Below, one piece after another: positions 32,237-41,643 of a stretch of DNA of 64,000 nucleotides; the stretch's first letter is position 1; every line of letters begins with the position of its first letter. The stretch spans positions 47,145 to 111,144 of the forward strand of contig NZ_LQBK01000038.1 in NCBI RefSeq assembly GCF_001483755.1, in the 5' to 3' direction. Source of the DNA: Kocuria rosea subsp. polaris (GTDB lineage: Bacteria > Actinomycetota > Actinomycetes > Actinomycetales > Micrococcaceae). The notes under the pieces were generated by a model. The model searched no databases. It was given only the letters and a program-made list of their open reading frames with translations, and was not told the origin of the DNA. The translations under genes and the position numbers were made by a program.

Positions 32237-33430
32237 TCACAGCACGGAGCGGTAGACCTCCACGGTCCGCTCGGCGATGGACTCCCACGCGAAGTGCTCC
32301 TCGGCGCGGCGCCGGCCGGCGGCGCCCATCGCCCGGGCGCGCTCCGGGTCGGAGACCACCTCGGTCAGCGCGGCCGCGAAGTCGGCCACGAACTTCTCCG
32401 GATCCACCGGCGTGCCGGTGCCGTCCTGGGCCTGCTCGATCTCGACCAGCCGCCCGGTCTCGCCGTCGACGACGACCTCCGGGATGCCGCCCGTGGCGGA
32501 GGCGACCACGGCGGTGCCGCAGGCCATGGCCTCGAGGTTGACGATCCCGAGCGGCTCGTAGACGGACGGGCAGGCGAACGCCGTGGCGCCGGAGAGGATC
32601 TGGACGATCTCGCGGCGCGGCAGCATCTTCTCGATGAGCACCACCCCGGACCGGGTGGCCCTGAGGTCGTCGATGAGCGCGTTGACCTCGGCGCCGAGCT
32701 CCGGGGTGTCGGCGGCGCCGGCGCACAGCACCAGCTGCACGTCCTCGGGCAGCCGGGCCGCGGCGCGGAGCAGGAACGGCACGCCCTTCTGCCGGGTGAC
32801 GCGGCCCACGAACGCCACGGAGGGCCTGGCGGGGTCGATGCCGTAGGACTCGAGCACGTCGGTGTTCTCGTCGCGCACCCACTGGCTGACGTCGATGCCG
32901 TTGTGCACGGTCCGGACCCGGTCGGGGTCGACGTCCGGGTAGGACCGCAGGATGTCCTGGCGCATCCCGTCGGAGACGGCGATGATCGCCGCGGCCGACT
33001 CGTAGGCGGTCTTCTCCACGAAGGAGGACACCGCGTACCCGCCGCCGAGCTGCTCGGCCTTCCAGGGCCGCAGGGGCTCCAGGGAGTGGGCGGAGAGCAC
33101 GTGCGGGATGCCGTGCATCAGCGATGCGAGGTGCCCGGCCATGTTGGCGTACCAGGTGTGGGAGTGCACCAGGTCGGCGCCGGCGATGTCGCCGACCATG
33201 GCGAGGTCCACCCCCAGCGTCTGGATCGCGGCGTTGGCGTCGGCCAGTTCCGCAGGCACGGGGTACGCCTGGACCTCGACGCCGTTGACCCGTGGTTCGC
33301 GCGGAGCGCCGAAGCACCGCACCCTCAGGTCGACGAGCGGGGCCAGGACCCGCGAGAGCTCGGACACGTGGACTCCGGCGCCGCCGTAGATCTCGGGCGG
33401 GAACTCCTTGGACAAGATATCTGCTCGCAC
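32237..33430 (-). CDS. glgA: Glycogen synthase, corynebacterial type (GT4/GT5-like)
   Basis: 397 residues. [20 protein letters not shown] at the N terminus, then [20 protein letters not shown], and the GT-B nucleotide-sugar site [17 protein letters not shown] with the preceding [10 protein letters not shown]. It elongates or initiates alpha-1,4-glucan (glycogen or maltose 1-phosphate route) with ADP-glucose or UDP-glucose, in the cytosol. The GTG at 33430 is the family start; TACGCT 7 bases upstream looks like a -10, so translation is probably leaderless. Divergent from glgC. Confidence 0.93.
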   Translation of the reverse strand: MRADILSKEFPPEIYGGAGVHVSELSRVLAPLVDLRVRCFGAPREPRVNGVEVQAYPVPAELADANAAIQTLGVDLAMVGDIAGADLVHSHTWYANMAGHLASLMHGIPHVLSAHSLEPLRPWKAEQLGGGYAVSSFVEKTAYESAAAIIAVSDGMRQDILRSYPDVDPDRVRTVHNGIDVSQWVRDENTDVLESYGIDPARPSVAFVGRVTRQKGVPFLLRAAARLPEDVQLVLCAGAADTPELGAEVNALIDDLRATRSGVVLIEKMLPRREIVQILSGATAFACPSVYEPLGIVNLEAMACGTAVVASATGGIPEVVVDGETGRLVEIEQAQDGTGTPVDPEKFVADFAAALTEVVSDPERARAMGAAGRRRAEEHFAWESIAERTVEVYRSVL

Positions 33431-33642
33431 GGTTCCGAGCGTACTGCAGGAACGCCCCGCCGCCACGGGGAATCTCCCGCAGGGGACGCCACGCCGTGCG
33501 CGGGGTGACACATCCCGACTCCTGTGTGGTCGGTCACCCCCCTTCGCGGCTGTTAAGACACAATGAAGGCGCCTGTCGAGTGGTTCCGCGCCGCGAGGCG
33601 GAGTTGTTGCGCCCGATTGCCGAAGAAGTCAGAGAGGTTCCC

Positions 33643-34887
33643 ATGCCGCACCGTAAGAAGGTACTCGCGATCGTCCTGGCCGGAGGCGAGGGCAAGCGCC
33701 TGATGCCGCTCACCGAGGACCGTGCCAAGCCCGCGGTGCCCTTCGCGGGCGGCTACCGGCTCATCGACTTCGCGCTGTCCAACATCGTGAACTCGGGCTA
33801 CCTCCAGGTCGTGGTGCTCACCCAGTACAAGTCCCACTCCCTGGACCAGCACGTCTCCCAGACCTGGCGCCTGTCCACCCAGCTGGGCAACTACGTGGCC
33901 ACCGTCCCGGCCCAGCAGCGGCGGGGCAAGGAGTGGTTCCTGGGCTCCGCCAACGCCATCTTCCAGTCGATGAACCTCATCGACGACGCGAAGCCCGACA
34001 TCGTGGTGGTGGTCGGCGCCGACCACGTGTACCGGATGGACTTCTCGGCGATGGTCGACTTCCACATCGAGTCCGGGGCCCGCGCCACCGTGGCCGGCGT
34101 GCGCCAGCCGATGGAGATGGTCACGTCCTTCGGCGTGATCGAGACGGACCCCGACGACGTCACGAGGATCACCCGGTTCGTCGAGAAGCCCGAGAGCACC
34201 GCACCCCTCCCGGACGACCCCAACGCGTTCTTCGCGTCGATGGGCAACTACGTCTTCGACACCGACGCGCTCATCGAGGCCCTGCGGGCCGACGAGTCGA
34301 AGGAGGGCACCAGCCACGACATGGGCGGCGACATCATGCCCTGGTTCGCGGACCGCGGCGAGGCGGCCGTCTACGACTTCACGAACAACGACGTCCCGGG
34401 CTCCACCGAGCGGGACCGGCAGTACTGGCGGGACGTCGGCACCCTGGACTCGTACTACGACTCCCACATGGACCTGATCCGCCCGCTGCCGGTGTTCAAC
34501 CTGTACAACTACGCGTGGCCGCTCTACACGCACGAGATCCAGGCGCCGCCGGCCAAGCTGGTGCGCGGCCCGCGGGGCGAGGGCGGGATCGCCACGGACT
34601 CGATCCTCTCCCGCGGGGTGCTCGTCACGGGCGGGCGCGTGAGCGAGTCGATCCTCTCCCCCAAGGTCCTCGTGCACAACGACGCCACCGTCAACCAGTC
34701 CATCCTGCTGCCCAACGTGGAGGTCGGCGAGGGCGCCGTCGTGGAGCGGTGCATCCTCGACAAGAACGTGGTGGTGCCCCCCGGCGTGAAGGTCGGCGTG
34801 GACGCGGAGCAGGACCGGGCCCGGGGCCTGACCGTAACCCCGTCCGGCCTGACGGTCGCCCCGAAGAACTTCCGCTTCGAGAACTGA
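33643..34887 (+). CDS. glgC: Glucose-1-phosphate adenylyltransferase
   Basis: 414 residues. The pyrophosphorylase signature [20 protein letters not shown] is at the start, the sugar-binding region is VEKPEST, and a C-terminal left-handed beta-helix carries hexapeptide-like repeats ([36 protein letters not shown]). It makes ADP-glucose, the committed step of glycogen synthesis, and is divergently arranged with glgA. ATG with AGAGAGGTTCCC upstream. Confidence 0.97.
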   Translation: MPHRKKVLAIVLAGGEGKRLMPLTEDRAKPAVPFAGGYRLIDFALSNIVNSGYLQVVVLTQYKSHSLDQHVSQTWRLSTQLGNYVATVPAQQRRGKEWFLGSANAIFQSMNLIDDAKPDIVVVVGADHVYRMDFSAMVDFHIESGARATVAGVRQPMEMVTSFGVIETDPDDVTRITRFVEKPESTAPLPDDPNAFFASMGNYVFDTDALIEALRADESKEGTSHDMGGDIMPWFADRGEAAVYDFTNNDVPGSTERDRQYWRDVGTLDSYYDSHMDLIRPLPVFNLYNYAWPLYTHEIQAPPAKLVRGPRGEGGIATDSILSRGVLVTGGRVSESILSPKVLVHNDATVNQSILLPNVEVGEGAVVERCILDKNVVVPPGVKVGVDAEQDRARGLTVTPSGLTVAPKNFRFEN

Positions 34888-34915
34888 CCGCTCCGGCCCC
34901 CGAAAGCCGGCGTCC

Positions 34916-34960
34916 GACGGCGTCACCGCACCGCGTCCCCCGTGGTGCGGTGACGCCGTC
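34916..34960 (+). terminator. Terminator hairpin of glgC
   Basis: A perfect 17-bp stem (34916-34932 with 34944-34960), an 11-base loop and TCTTC after it. It begins 29 bp after the glgC stop. The rest of the gap up to 35245 holds only the promoter region of the next gene. Confidence 0.85.
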
Positions 34961-35245
34961 TCTTCGCGGCCCCGTCACATCCCGGGCGCCGAGAGCACCG
35001 AGGCCGCACACTTCCGGGGACACGGCCCGCACCAGCGGACCAGAACGAGGGACAGGAATCGATCCCGGTCCGGGCGCCCGGATCCACCGGAACGGCGTTC
35101 CCCCAGGTCAGAGGCATAGCATCCGCCATCGACAGCACGGGGGACAGTGCAGATCCGAGGCACTTCTGCCTACATGCAATGTCATGTGATTTCCCTACGG
35201 TGAGAACCGATCCAGAACACCGTCTCTCACCCCTCGGAGATCACC

Positions 35246-36274
35246 ATGAACCCCTCCCTCCGCCGAGCGCTGCTCGTCGCCCCCACTGCCACCGCCCTGA
35301 CCTTCTGCGGCTTCACGGGTGCTCTTGCCACCGATCTGGGCCCCGGACCCGGACAGCAGATCGTACCGGCCTCCGCCACCGCAGCGCCGGCCCCGTGGAC
35401 GACGACGGCTGCGGGCAACGGCGGACACGGGAACGGCGGCCAGGGCTCCGACGGCGCCGACCCCGGTGAAGGACACCACGGCACCGACGGGCACGGTTCC
35501 GACGGCACTGCCCCCGGTACCGACCACGAAGGCGCAGACGGACAGGGCAACGACGGCCAGGACAACGGTGGAGCGACCCCTGACGACGGAGGCCACGGCA
35601 ACAACGGCCAGGGCAACGACGGCGCCACTCCCGGCAACGGCGACAACGGCAACGGCAACGGCACCCAAGGCAACGACGGCACCGACCCCGGTGAAGGACA
35701 CCACGGCACCGACGGGCACGGTTCCGACGGCACTGCCCCCGGTACCGGCCATGAGGGCTCAGACGGACAGGGCAACGACGGACAGGGCAACGGTGGCCAG
35801 GGCTCAGAAGGTGCCACGCCCGTCAGCGGCACCGACGGACCCGTGTCTGCGCCCGTCCCGCCGGACCGGGATGCCCTCCCAGCGCCGACCCTCCTCGCCC
35901 CATCACCGGCCCCCACGTCTCCCGGCGTCGAGGACTCCGACCCCCGGGCGCCGAGGCCGGTGCACCCTGTCGTGCCGGCGGACGCGGACCTGCGTCCGGC
36001 CGGCTCGGTCCGTGCCCACGTGGCCCTGCCGGCGCACCAGGAGACCGCCGACGACCGACCCCCGGCCGCACCGGGCGTCCCGGCCGCAGCCACCGCCGCC
36101 GCGAGCTCGCCGGCGACCGGTCTCGCGCTGTCCGTCTCCGACCCGGTCCGGGTTCCGCCTGCCCAGCCGGACTCCTTGGCCTACACGGGCGTGCCCGGTG
36201 GCGTGCTGCCGGCGGGTGTGCTCGGCGCGCTGCTCCTCGTGCTGGGTGCGGCCCTGCGCCGCAGGCGGGCCTGA
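35246..36274 (+). CDS. Sortase-anchored Gly/Asn/Asp-rich surface protein
   Basis: 342 residues. A signal peptide (RRALLVAPTATALTFCGFTG, then cleavage near ALAT) is followed by a long low-complexity region (residues 55-195) of Gly-Asn-Asp-Gly-Gln/His repeats, a Pro/Ala-rich stalk, and a C-terminal sorting signal: LAYTG near residue 311, a hydrophobic helix (GVLPAGVLGALLLVLGAAL) and RRRRA. LAxTG is the class E sortase motif, and the next gene is a class E sortase. The repeat is encoded by a long near-perfect DNA duplication. Likely an extended wall-attached stalk or matrix protein. Confidence 0.85.
   Translation: MNPSLRRALLVAPTATALTFCGFTGALATDLGPGPGQQIVPASATAAPAPWTTTAAGNGGHGNGGQGSDGADPGEGHHGTDGHGSDGTAPGTDHEGADGQGNDGQDNGGATPDDGGHGNNGQGNDGATPGNGDNGNGNGTQGNDGTDPGEGHHGTDGHGSDGTAPGTGHEGSDGQGNDGQGNGGQGSEGATPVSGTDGPVSAPVPPDRDALPAPTLLAPSPAPTSPGVEDSDPRAPRPVHPVVPADADLRPAGSVRAHVALPAHQETADDRPPAAPGVPAAATAAASSPATGLALSVSDPVRVPPAQPDSLAYTGVPGGVLPAGVLGALLLVLGAALRRRRA
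35457..35788 (+). repeat. Long direct repeat inside the surface protein gene
   Basis: Bases 35457-35563 recur at 35682-35788 (offset 225 bp, in frame) with few mismatches, chiefly near the 3' half. It probably arose by slippage or unequal exchange in the repeat-coding DNA. It could expand or contract, and might also be an assembly hazard. Confidence 0.75.
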
Positions 36275-36283
36275 GGCGGCACC

Positions 36284-37093
36284 GTGCCGTCGATCCCGGA
36301 CACCGCCCTCCGCGGTCCGGACTCACGCGTCCGGACCGCAGGCCTCCGTGCCGCGGGAGGACGTCGCCGCGGCGCAGGACCGGTGGTGCTGATGGCCTTG
36401 GGGCTGGCGCTGCTGCTCGTGCCGGTGTGGCATCTGTGGGGGACGGACCTCGTGGCCGCACAGGCCCAGGAACGGGCGGTGGTGGCGATGAGCGACCGGC
36501 TCGAGCAGGCGGGCTCCGCCCCCGGGACGGAGGCCGGCGGCGGCGGAGCAGGGACGCCTCCGGTGACGGCGCGGCCACCGTACGGGCAGCTGATCGGCCT
36601 CGTCTACGTCCCGCGGTTCGGTGACGACTACGCCCGGCCCCTGGCGGAGGGAACGGACCCCGGCGTGCTCGACACCCTGGGACTGGGGCACTACCCGTCC
36701 ACCGCGTTGCCGGGCGAACCCGGCAACTTCGCGATCGCCGGCCACCGGCAGTCCAAGGGGAAGGCGCTCGACCTGGTGCACACCCTGCGGCCGGGCGACC
36801 GCATCCACGTACGCACGGTCGAGGCCTACTACACGTACTCCTACCGGAGCGGCGAGGTGGTGGCCCCGGACGAGACACGTGTCCTGGCCCCCGCTGCCGG
36901 TGCCGGGAGCCGGATCCTCACGCTCACCACGTGCTACCCGCGCTGGGGAGCCACCGAGCGCTTCGTCGGCCGCGCCGAGCTGACGTCCTGGCGCCCGGCG
37001 TCCGCCGGCCCTCCGGCCGAGATCGCCGCGGCGGTGGCCGGGGACCGGGTCCGAGGGGAGCCCGCCGGGCACCGCCTCAGGCGGTCTGGGTGA
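36284..37093 (+). CDS. Class E sortase
   Basis: 269 residues from a GTG 9 bases after the substrate gene. One N-terminal membrane anchor (GPVVLMALGLALLLVPVWHL, preceded by basic residues), then the sortase beta-barrel. The catalytic His is in NFAIAGHRQS, the Cys in LTLTTCYPRWG, and the Arg in ATERFVGRA. It cleaves the LAxTG-type signal of the adjacent surface protein and links it to peptidoglycan. The 3' end overlaps the convergent transglutaminase-like gene by 17 bp. Confidence 0.93.
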   Translation: MPSIPDTALRGPDSRVRTAGLRAAGGRRRGAGPVVLMALGLALLLVPVWHLWGTDLVAAQAQERAVVAMSDRLEQAGSAPGTEAGGGGAGTPPVTARPPYGQLIGLVYVPRFGDDYARPLAEGTDPGVLDTLGLGHYPSTALPGEPGNFAIAGHRQSKGKALDLVHTLRPGDRIHVRTVEAYYTYSYRSGEVVAPDETRVLAPAAGAGSRILTLTTCYPRWGATERFVGRAELTSWRPASAGPPAEIAAAVAGDRVRGEPAGHRLRRSG

Positions 37094-37931
37094 CCTCGAC
37101 CTGGACCTGCAGCCCCGAGGTGCCCCCACCCCCGGTGACCATGCCCTTCAGCGGGGTGACGTCGGTGTAGTCGCGGCCGCGGGCCACCGTGACGTGGAAG
37201 TCGGTGAGCTGCGTGTGGTTGGTGGGGTCGTAGGCGTACCACCGGTCGTTCCACCACTCGACCCACGCGTGGGACTCCCCCGGCACGGTCGTGCCGATGC
37301 CCGCCTCGTAGTCCGGGTGCAGGTAGCCGGAGACGTAGCGGGCGGGGATGCCGATGTGCCGCATCATGCCGAGGGCCACGTGCGCGAGGTCCTGGCACAC
37401 GCCCTTGGCCTCCCGCCAGGCGGCCTCCGCGTCCGTGTGGACGCCGGTGACCCCCGGGACGTACTGCATGTGCGTGGCGATGCCGCGGAAGATCGCGGCG
37501 GCCGCCGCCGCCGGATCGGCCGCCTCGCGGCGGATCTCCTCGGCGATCCTCTCGAGCTCGGGCCCCAGCCGGGTGAGCGGGGTCTGCGGCACGAAGTCGG
37601 AGACCGCGTCCAGGACCTCGGGGGTGGCCAGCTCCGCCCAGCTCAGCCCGTCCGCGACCTCGTCGCCGGGGCGCCGGTGCACCTCCACCGTGGCCGAGGA
37701 GCGGACCTCCAGGTGCCGGTGCCGGCCCTGGATGTCGAAGGCCGCGACCCGGGTGCCCCAGTAGTCCCGGTAGTTGCTGACCGTGGCGATCCCCGGGCTC
37801 AGCGCGAGCTCCGCCTCGAGCACGACCTGCTCGTCGTCCGTGAGGGGGGTCATCCGGGCCTCGTTGTAGGACTTGGAGACGTTGTCGTTGTAGTCGTAGC
37901 GGGTGACGTGGTCGATCTTGAGCCGGGTCAC
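37077..37931 (-). CDS. Transglutaminase-like cysteine protease family protein
   Basis: 284 residues. The N-terminal beta region (LKIDHVTRYDYNDNVSKSYN) and the papain-like triad are present: AKGVCQDLAHVALGMMRHIG with Cys near residue 187, His in GESHAWVEWWND, and Asp in YAYDPTNH. This family is always encoded with the ATP-grasp and alpha-E proteins and is proposed to act on or hydrolyse a peptide or amide made by them. The GTG start overlaps the alpha-E stop (GTGA). Confidence 0.9.
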   Translation of the reverse strand: MTRLKIDHVTRYDYNDNVSKSYNEARMTPLTDDEQVVLEAELALSPGIATVSNYRDYWGTRVAAFDIQGRHRHLEVRSSATVEVHRRPGDEVADGLSWAELATPEVLDAVSDFVPQTPLTRLGPELERIAEEIRREAADPAAAAAAIFRGIATHMQYVPGVTGVHTDAEAAWREAKGVCQDLAHVALGMMRHIGIPARYVSGYLHPDYEAGIGTTVPGESHAWVEWWNDRWYAYDPTNHTQLTDFHVTVARGRDYTDVTPLKGMVTGGGGTSGLQVQVEVTQTA

Positions 37932-38854
37932 AGCATGCCTCCGAACCAGGACGCCTCGACGGCGTGCGAGAAGTACTTGGTGCTCACGGCCTCCGACGCG
38001 TTGGCGCACGCGGCCTGGACGTTGTTCAGGTGCTCGGGCAGCACCGCGATGAGGTCCAGCGCGTGGTGGAACTCCAGGGACGTGCGGGCCTCGCCGATGA
38101 TGCGGCGGGCGTCGTCCTTGAAGCCGACCCGCTGCAGGCCGGGCTCCAGGCCCACGAGGATCTCCTCCGCCGTGGTGAGCGCGTGCAGGATGGAGCGCGG
38201 GAAGAGCCGGTCCAGGAGCAGGAACTCGGTCGCGGACTCGTCGCTGAACGTGCCGTACCGGGTGCGCAGGAAGGCCTCGTACCCGCCGGCGCAGTGCAGG
38301 ATCGACACCCACGACATGCCGGACGTGGACGTCGACCGGGTCCACAGCAGCCGGGACGTCATGTCGGCCCGCTCGATCGCCGCGCCCAGGGACAGGAACA
38401 TCCAGGACTCGTCGTGGGACATGGTCATCTGGATCTGTCCCCGCACGGTCGCCATCCGCTCGATGGTCCAGTGGCAGACCCGGAAGGTGCCGACGACGTC
38501 GCGGCGGTGCTGGCCCAGTCCGTAGTAGGTGGAGTTCAGCGACTCCCACATGGCCGAGGACACGGTCTCCCGGGCGCGGCGGGCGTTCTCGCGGGCGGCG
38601 TGCAGGGAGCCCGAGATGGAGGTCAGGCAGTCCTTGTTCCACGCGAGCTCGTGGATCAGCGACCGGACGCTGTGGTCGCCGTCCCCGGGCTCCACGCCCA
38701 TGACCGCCATGATGCGGCGCACCTCGGCCTCCTGCTCGCCCACGGGCAGCTGCGTGATGCGCTCCAGGTGCACGTCGAGGATCCGCGCCACCCCGTCGGC
38801 CCGTTCCACGTAGCGGCCGATCCAGAACAGGGACTCGGCAATACGGCTCAGCAT
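37928..38854 (-). CDS. Alpha-E domain protein
   Basis: 308 residues, nearly all alpha-helical. It has the family start MLSRIAESLFWIGRYVERAD, then WNKDCLTSISGSLHAARENA, and a second half beginning ESWMFLSLGAAIERADMTSR (an internal repeat of the first). No catalytic activity is known; the family is always linked to the permuted ATP-grasp and transglutaminase-like genes. Overlaps the ATP-grasp gene by 7 bp and the next gene by 4 bp. Confidence 0.92.
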   Translation of the reverse strand: MLSRIAESLFWIGRYVERADGVARILDVHLERITQLPVGEQEAEVRRIMAVMGVEPGDGDHSVRSLIHELAWNKDCLTSISGSLHAARENARRARETVSSAMWESLNSTYYGLGQHRRDVVGTFRVCHWTIERMATVRGQIQMTMSHDESWMFLSLGAAIERADMTSRLLWTRSTSTSGMSWVSILHCAGGYEAFLRTRYGTFSDESATEFLLLDRLFPRSILHALTTAEEILVGLEPGLQRVGFKDDARRIIGEARTSLEFHHALDLIAVLPEHLNNVQAACANASEAVSTKYFSHAVEASWFGGML

Positions 38855-40512
38855 GTGGGCCCCTCTCCGGTGCGGGTCGCGTCGGTGGCGAATGCGGTGG
38901 TGGACGCGGCCGTGCTCCCGGCGGTGCCGGGAGCAGCCACGGCCTGCTGCTGCTGTTGCTGCTGGCCGGTGTCGCCCTCGTCCTGCCAGGACGCGGAGAC
39001 CGGCCACGTGTGCACCGAGGAGTCGACGTCCTGGGGCGGGGCCTGGCCGGGGTCGAGGTCCTGGGTCTGCGGCTGGCCGAGCACCCAGGTGTCCTTCGAG
39101 CCGCCGCCCTGCGAGGAGTTGACGATCAGCGAGCCCTTCTGCATGGCCACGCGGGTCAGCCCGCCGGGCAGCACGTAGACCTCGTCGCCGCTGTTCACCG
39201 CGAAGGGCCGGAGGTCCACGTGCCGGGGGCTGAACCCGCCCTCCGCGAAGGTGGGCACCGTGGACAGCTGCAGCACCGGCTGGGCGATCCACCCGCGCGG
39301 GTCCGCGAGCACCTTCGCCCGCAGCTCCTGGAGCTCCGCCTCGGTGGCCTGGGGGCCGATCACCAGCCCCTTGCCGCCGGAGCCGTCCACGGGCTTGACC
39401 ACGAGCTCCTCCAGGTGCTCGAGGACGTACGCACGGGCCTCGTCCTCCTCCAGCCGGTAGGTGTCCACGTTGGGCAGCACCGGCTCCTCGTCGAGGTAGT
39501 ACCGGATGAGGTCGGGGACGTAGGAGTAGGTGAGCTTGTCGTCGGCCACGCCGTTGCCGATCGCGTTGGCGATGGTCACGTTCCCGGCCCGTGCCGCGTT
39601 GACCAGCCCCGAGCAGCCCAGCGCGGAGTCCGAGCGGAAGTGCAGCGGGTCGACGAACTCGTCGTCGATGCGCTTGTAGATCACGTCCACGCGCTGCTCG
39701 CCGTCCGTGGTCCGCATGTAGACCTTGTCGCCGCGGACCACGAGGTCGCGGCCCTCCACGAGCTCCACCCCCATGAGCCCGGCCAGCAGGGTGTGCTCGA
39801 AGTAGGCCGAGTTGAACACCCCGGGGGTGAGGACCACCACCGTGGGGTCCTCCGCCGCCTCCGGGGCGGTCGCCCGCAGCGCCTTGTACAGGTGCCGGGG
39901 ATAGGCCTCCACGGCGCGGATCGGCTGCGACATGAACGCCTCCGGCAGGCCCTTGGTCATGGCCCGCCGGTTCTCGATCACGTAGGAGACCCCGGAGGGC
40001 ACGCGCACGTTGTCCTCGAGGACCCGGAACACGCCCGCCTGGTCCCGGACCACGTCGATGCCCGCCACGTGGATCCGCACCCCGCCCGGGGGCCGGAAGC
40101 CCCACACGGCCCGGTGGAAGTGGGCGGAGGAGGTGATCAGGGCCTTCGGCACGATGCCGTCGGCCACCACCCGTTGCTCCCCGTAGACGTCGTCGAGGAA
40201 GCACTCCAGGGCGCGGACCCGCTGCTTGACCCCGCGCTCGATGACGTCCCACTCACCGGCGGTGATCACCCGCGGCACGATGTCCAGCGGGAAGGGCCGC
40301 TCCTCCCCCGCGAAGTCGAAGGTCACCCCCCGGTCCAGGAAGGACCGGGCCATGGAGTCGGCGCGGGTGTTGACGTCGCTGAGCGAGAGGTCGTCCAGCA
40401 CCCCGCCCACCTGGTCGTAGCCGGACCGGATCCGCTGGTCCGCCGTGAACATCTCGTCGTAGGCCGCCGCCACGGCCATGTCGGTGGCGTAGTTCTCGAA
40501 CAGGTCGGACAT
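38848..40512 (-). CDS. Circularly permuted ATP-grasp family protein
   Basis: 554 residues. Landmarks: YDEMF near the start, SSAHFHRAVWGFRPPGGVRI, a phosphate/Mg2+ region VFRVLEDNVRVPSGVSYVIE, and VVKPVDGSGGKGLVIGPQAT. It is predicted to form an amide bond between a carboxylate and an amine using ATP, as do glutathionylspermidine synthase-like enzymes. The last 60 residues are unlike the family: a low-complexity tail with a run of about eight Gln. First gene of the three-gene operon. Confidence 0.92.
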   Translation of the reverse strand: MSDLFENYATDMAVAAAYDEMFTADQRIRSGYDQVGGVLDDLSLSDVNTRADSMARSFLDRGVTFDFAGEERPFPLDIVPRVITAGEWDVIERGVKQRVRALECFLDDVYGEQRVVADGIVPKALITSSAHFHRAVWGFRPPGGVRIHVAGIDVVRDQAGVFRVLEDNVRVPSGVSYVIENRRAMTKGLPEAFMSQPIRAVEAYPRHLYKALRATAPEAAEDPTVVVLTPGVFNSAYFEHTLLAGLMGVELVEGRDLVVRGDKVYMRTTDGEQRVDVIYKRIDDEFVDPLHFRSDSALGCSGLVNAARAGNVTIANAIGNGVADDKLTYSYVPDLIRYYLDEEPVLPNVDTYRLEEDEARAYVLEHLEELVVKPVDGSGGKGLVIGPQATEAELQELRAKVLADPRGWIAQPVLQLSTVPTFAEGGFSPRHVDLRPFAVNSGDEVYVLPGGLTRVAMQKGSLIVNSSQGGGSKDTWVLGQPQTQDLDPGQAPPQDVDSSVHTWPVSASWQDEGDTGQQQQQQQAVAAPGTAGSTAASTTAFATDATRTGEGPTC

Positions 40513-40551
40513 GTCGGGCGATCACAGGCCTTTCGGGGTCGTGACGGGCAG

Positions 40552-40578
40552 GACGTGCTGTACGTGCAGTACGTGCAG
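40552..40578. repeat. Three tandem 9-mers upstream of the ATP-grasp operon
   Basis: GACGTGCTG, TACGTGCAG, TACGTGCAG in direct tandem (40552-40560, 40561-40569, 40570-40578), about 40-66 bp before the ATP-grasp start. The last two are identical. Iterated short repeats at this distance resemble operator half-sites of an activator or repressor. Confidence 0.4.
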
Positions 40579-40758
40579 TGTGGACGCGCCGTGTTTCGCA
40601 ACGGTAACCCGGATGCCGAGGTCCCTCCCGATTGTGCCACGCGCGGTGCGCCGGACGGCGGGAGGACGTGCCCCTACGATGGGAGGGCGTGTCCGCCCGG
40701 AGGCGGGCACGCGGCCGCGTCCGCCACCGGGACACGGCGGACTCGACGGAAGGACGCG

Positions 40759-41643
40759 ATGGACGCCCCGGACCCCCAGCACCGTGTCACGGTGGTCGTG
40801 GCCACCCGCAACCGCCGGGAGGAGCTCGTGGCGCACCTGGGCCGGCACGAGGGGCCCGTCGTCGTCGTGGACAACGCCTCCACGGACGGCTCCGCGGAGG
40901 CGGTGCGCGCCGCCCACCCCCGGGTGCAGGTGGTCGAGCTGCCCCGCAACGTCGGGGCCGTGGCCCGGACCGTGGGCGTCCGGATCGCCCGCACGCCCTA
41001 CGTGGCCTTCGCCGACGACGACTCGTGGTGGGCGCCCGGGGCGCTCGCCCGCGCCGCGGCCGTCTTCGACGCCCACCCCCGGCTGGGCCTGGTCGCCGGG
41101 TCCATCGCCGTGGGCCCCGAGGAGCGCCCGGATCCGCTCAACGCCGTGCTCGCGGCGTCCCCGCTGGGCATCCCGACCGGCTCGCCCGGCCCGGCGCTGC
41201 TCGGCTTCGTGGGCTGCGGGGCGATCGTGCGGCGCTCGGCGTTCCTGGCGGCCGGCGGCTTCGACGACGTCGTGCGCTTCCCCGGTGAGGAGGAGCGCCT
41301 CGCCCTCGACCTGTTCGACGCCGGGTGGCGGCTGTCCTACGTCCCGGAGATCCGCGCCCACCACCACCCCTCGCCGCGGCGGGGCTCGGACGGCCGCCGG
41401 CAGGCCGAGCTGGTCCGCAGCCGCCTGCTGACCGCGCTGATGCGCCGTCCCCTGCGGGTGGTGGCGCACGAGGCGCTGGGCGCCCTGCGCGGGGGCCGCA
41501 CCGGGCGCCGCGGGCTGCTCGGCGCCCTCCCCCGCGTGCCGGCCGCGCTGCGTGCCCGGCACCGGGTGTCCCCGACCACGGAGGCCGCGCTCGCGCTGCT
41601 GCACGGCCCCACCGACCCCACCGCACCCGAGGAGAGCCCGTGA
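40759..41643 (+). CDS. Glycosyltransferase family 2
   Basis: 294 residues. GT-A fold: VTVVVATRNRREEL at the start, then VVVDNASTDGS, the metal-binding AFADDDSWWAPGAL (DxD), and a catalytic base region FPGEEERLALDLFDAGW. The tail is Arg-rich and there is no membrane helix. It transfers a sugar from a nucleotide donor. ATG preceded by GACGGAAGGACGCG. Its tandem partner overlaps it by GTGA. Confidence 0.88.
   Translation: MDAPDPQHRVTVVVATRNRREELVAHLGRHEGPVVVVDNASTDGSAEAVRAAHPRVQVVELPRNVGAVARTVGVRIARTPYVAFADDDSWWAPGALARAAAVFDAHPRLGLVAGSIAVGPEERPDPLNAVLAASPLGIPTGSPGPALLGFVGCGAIVRRSAFLAAGGFDDVVRFPGEEERLALDLFDAGWRLSYVPEIRAHHHPSPRRGSDGRRQAELVRSRLLTALMRRPLRVVAHEALGALRGGRTGRRGLLGALPRVPAALRARHRVSPTTEAALALLHGPTDPTAPEESP

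Noticed and set aside
35457..35788. Direct repeats that might be a CRISPR array
   Set aside because: The repeat is about 107 bp, in frame, and codes for low-complexity Gly/Asp/Asn sequence of a surface protein; there are no short identical repeats with unique spacers and no cas genes.
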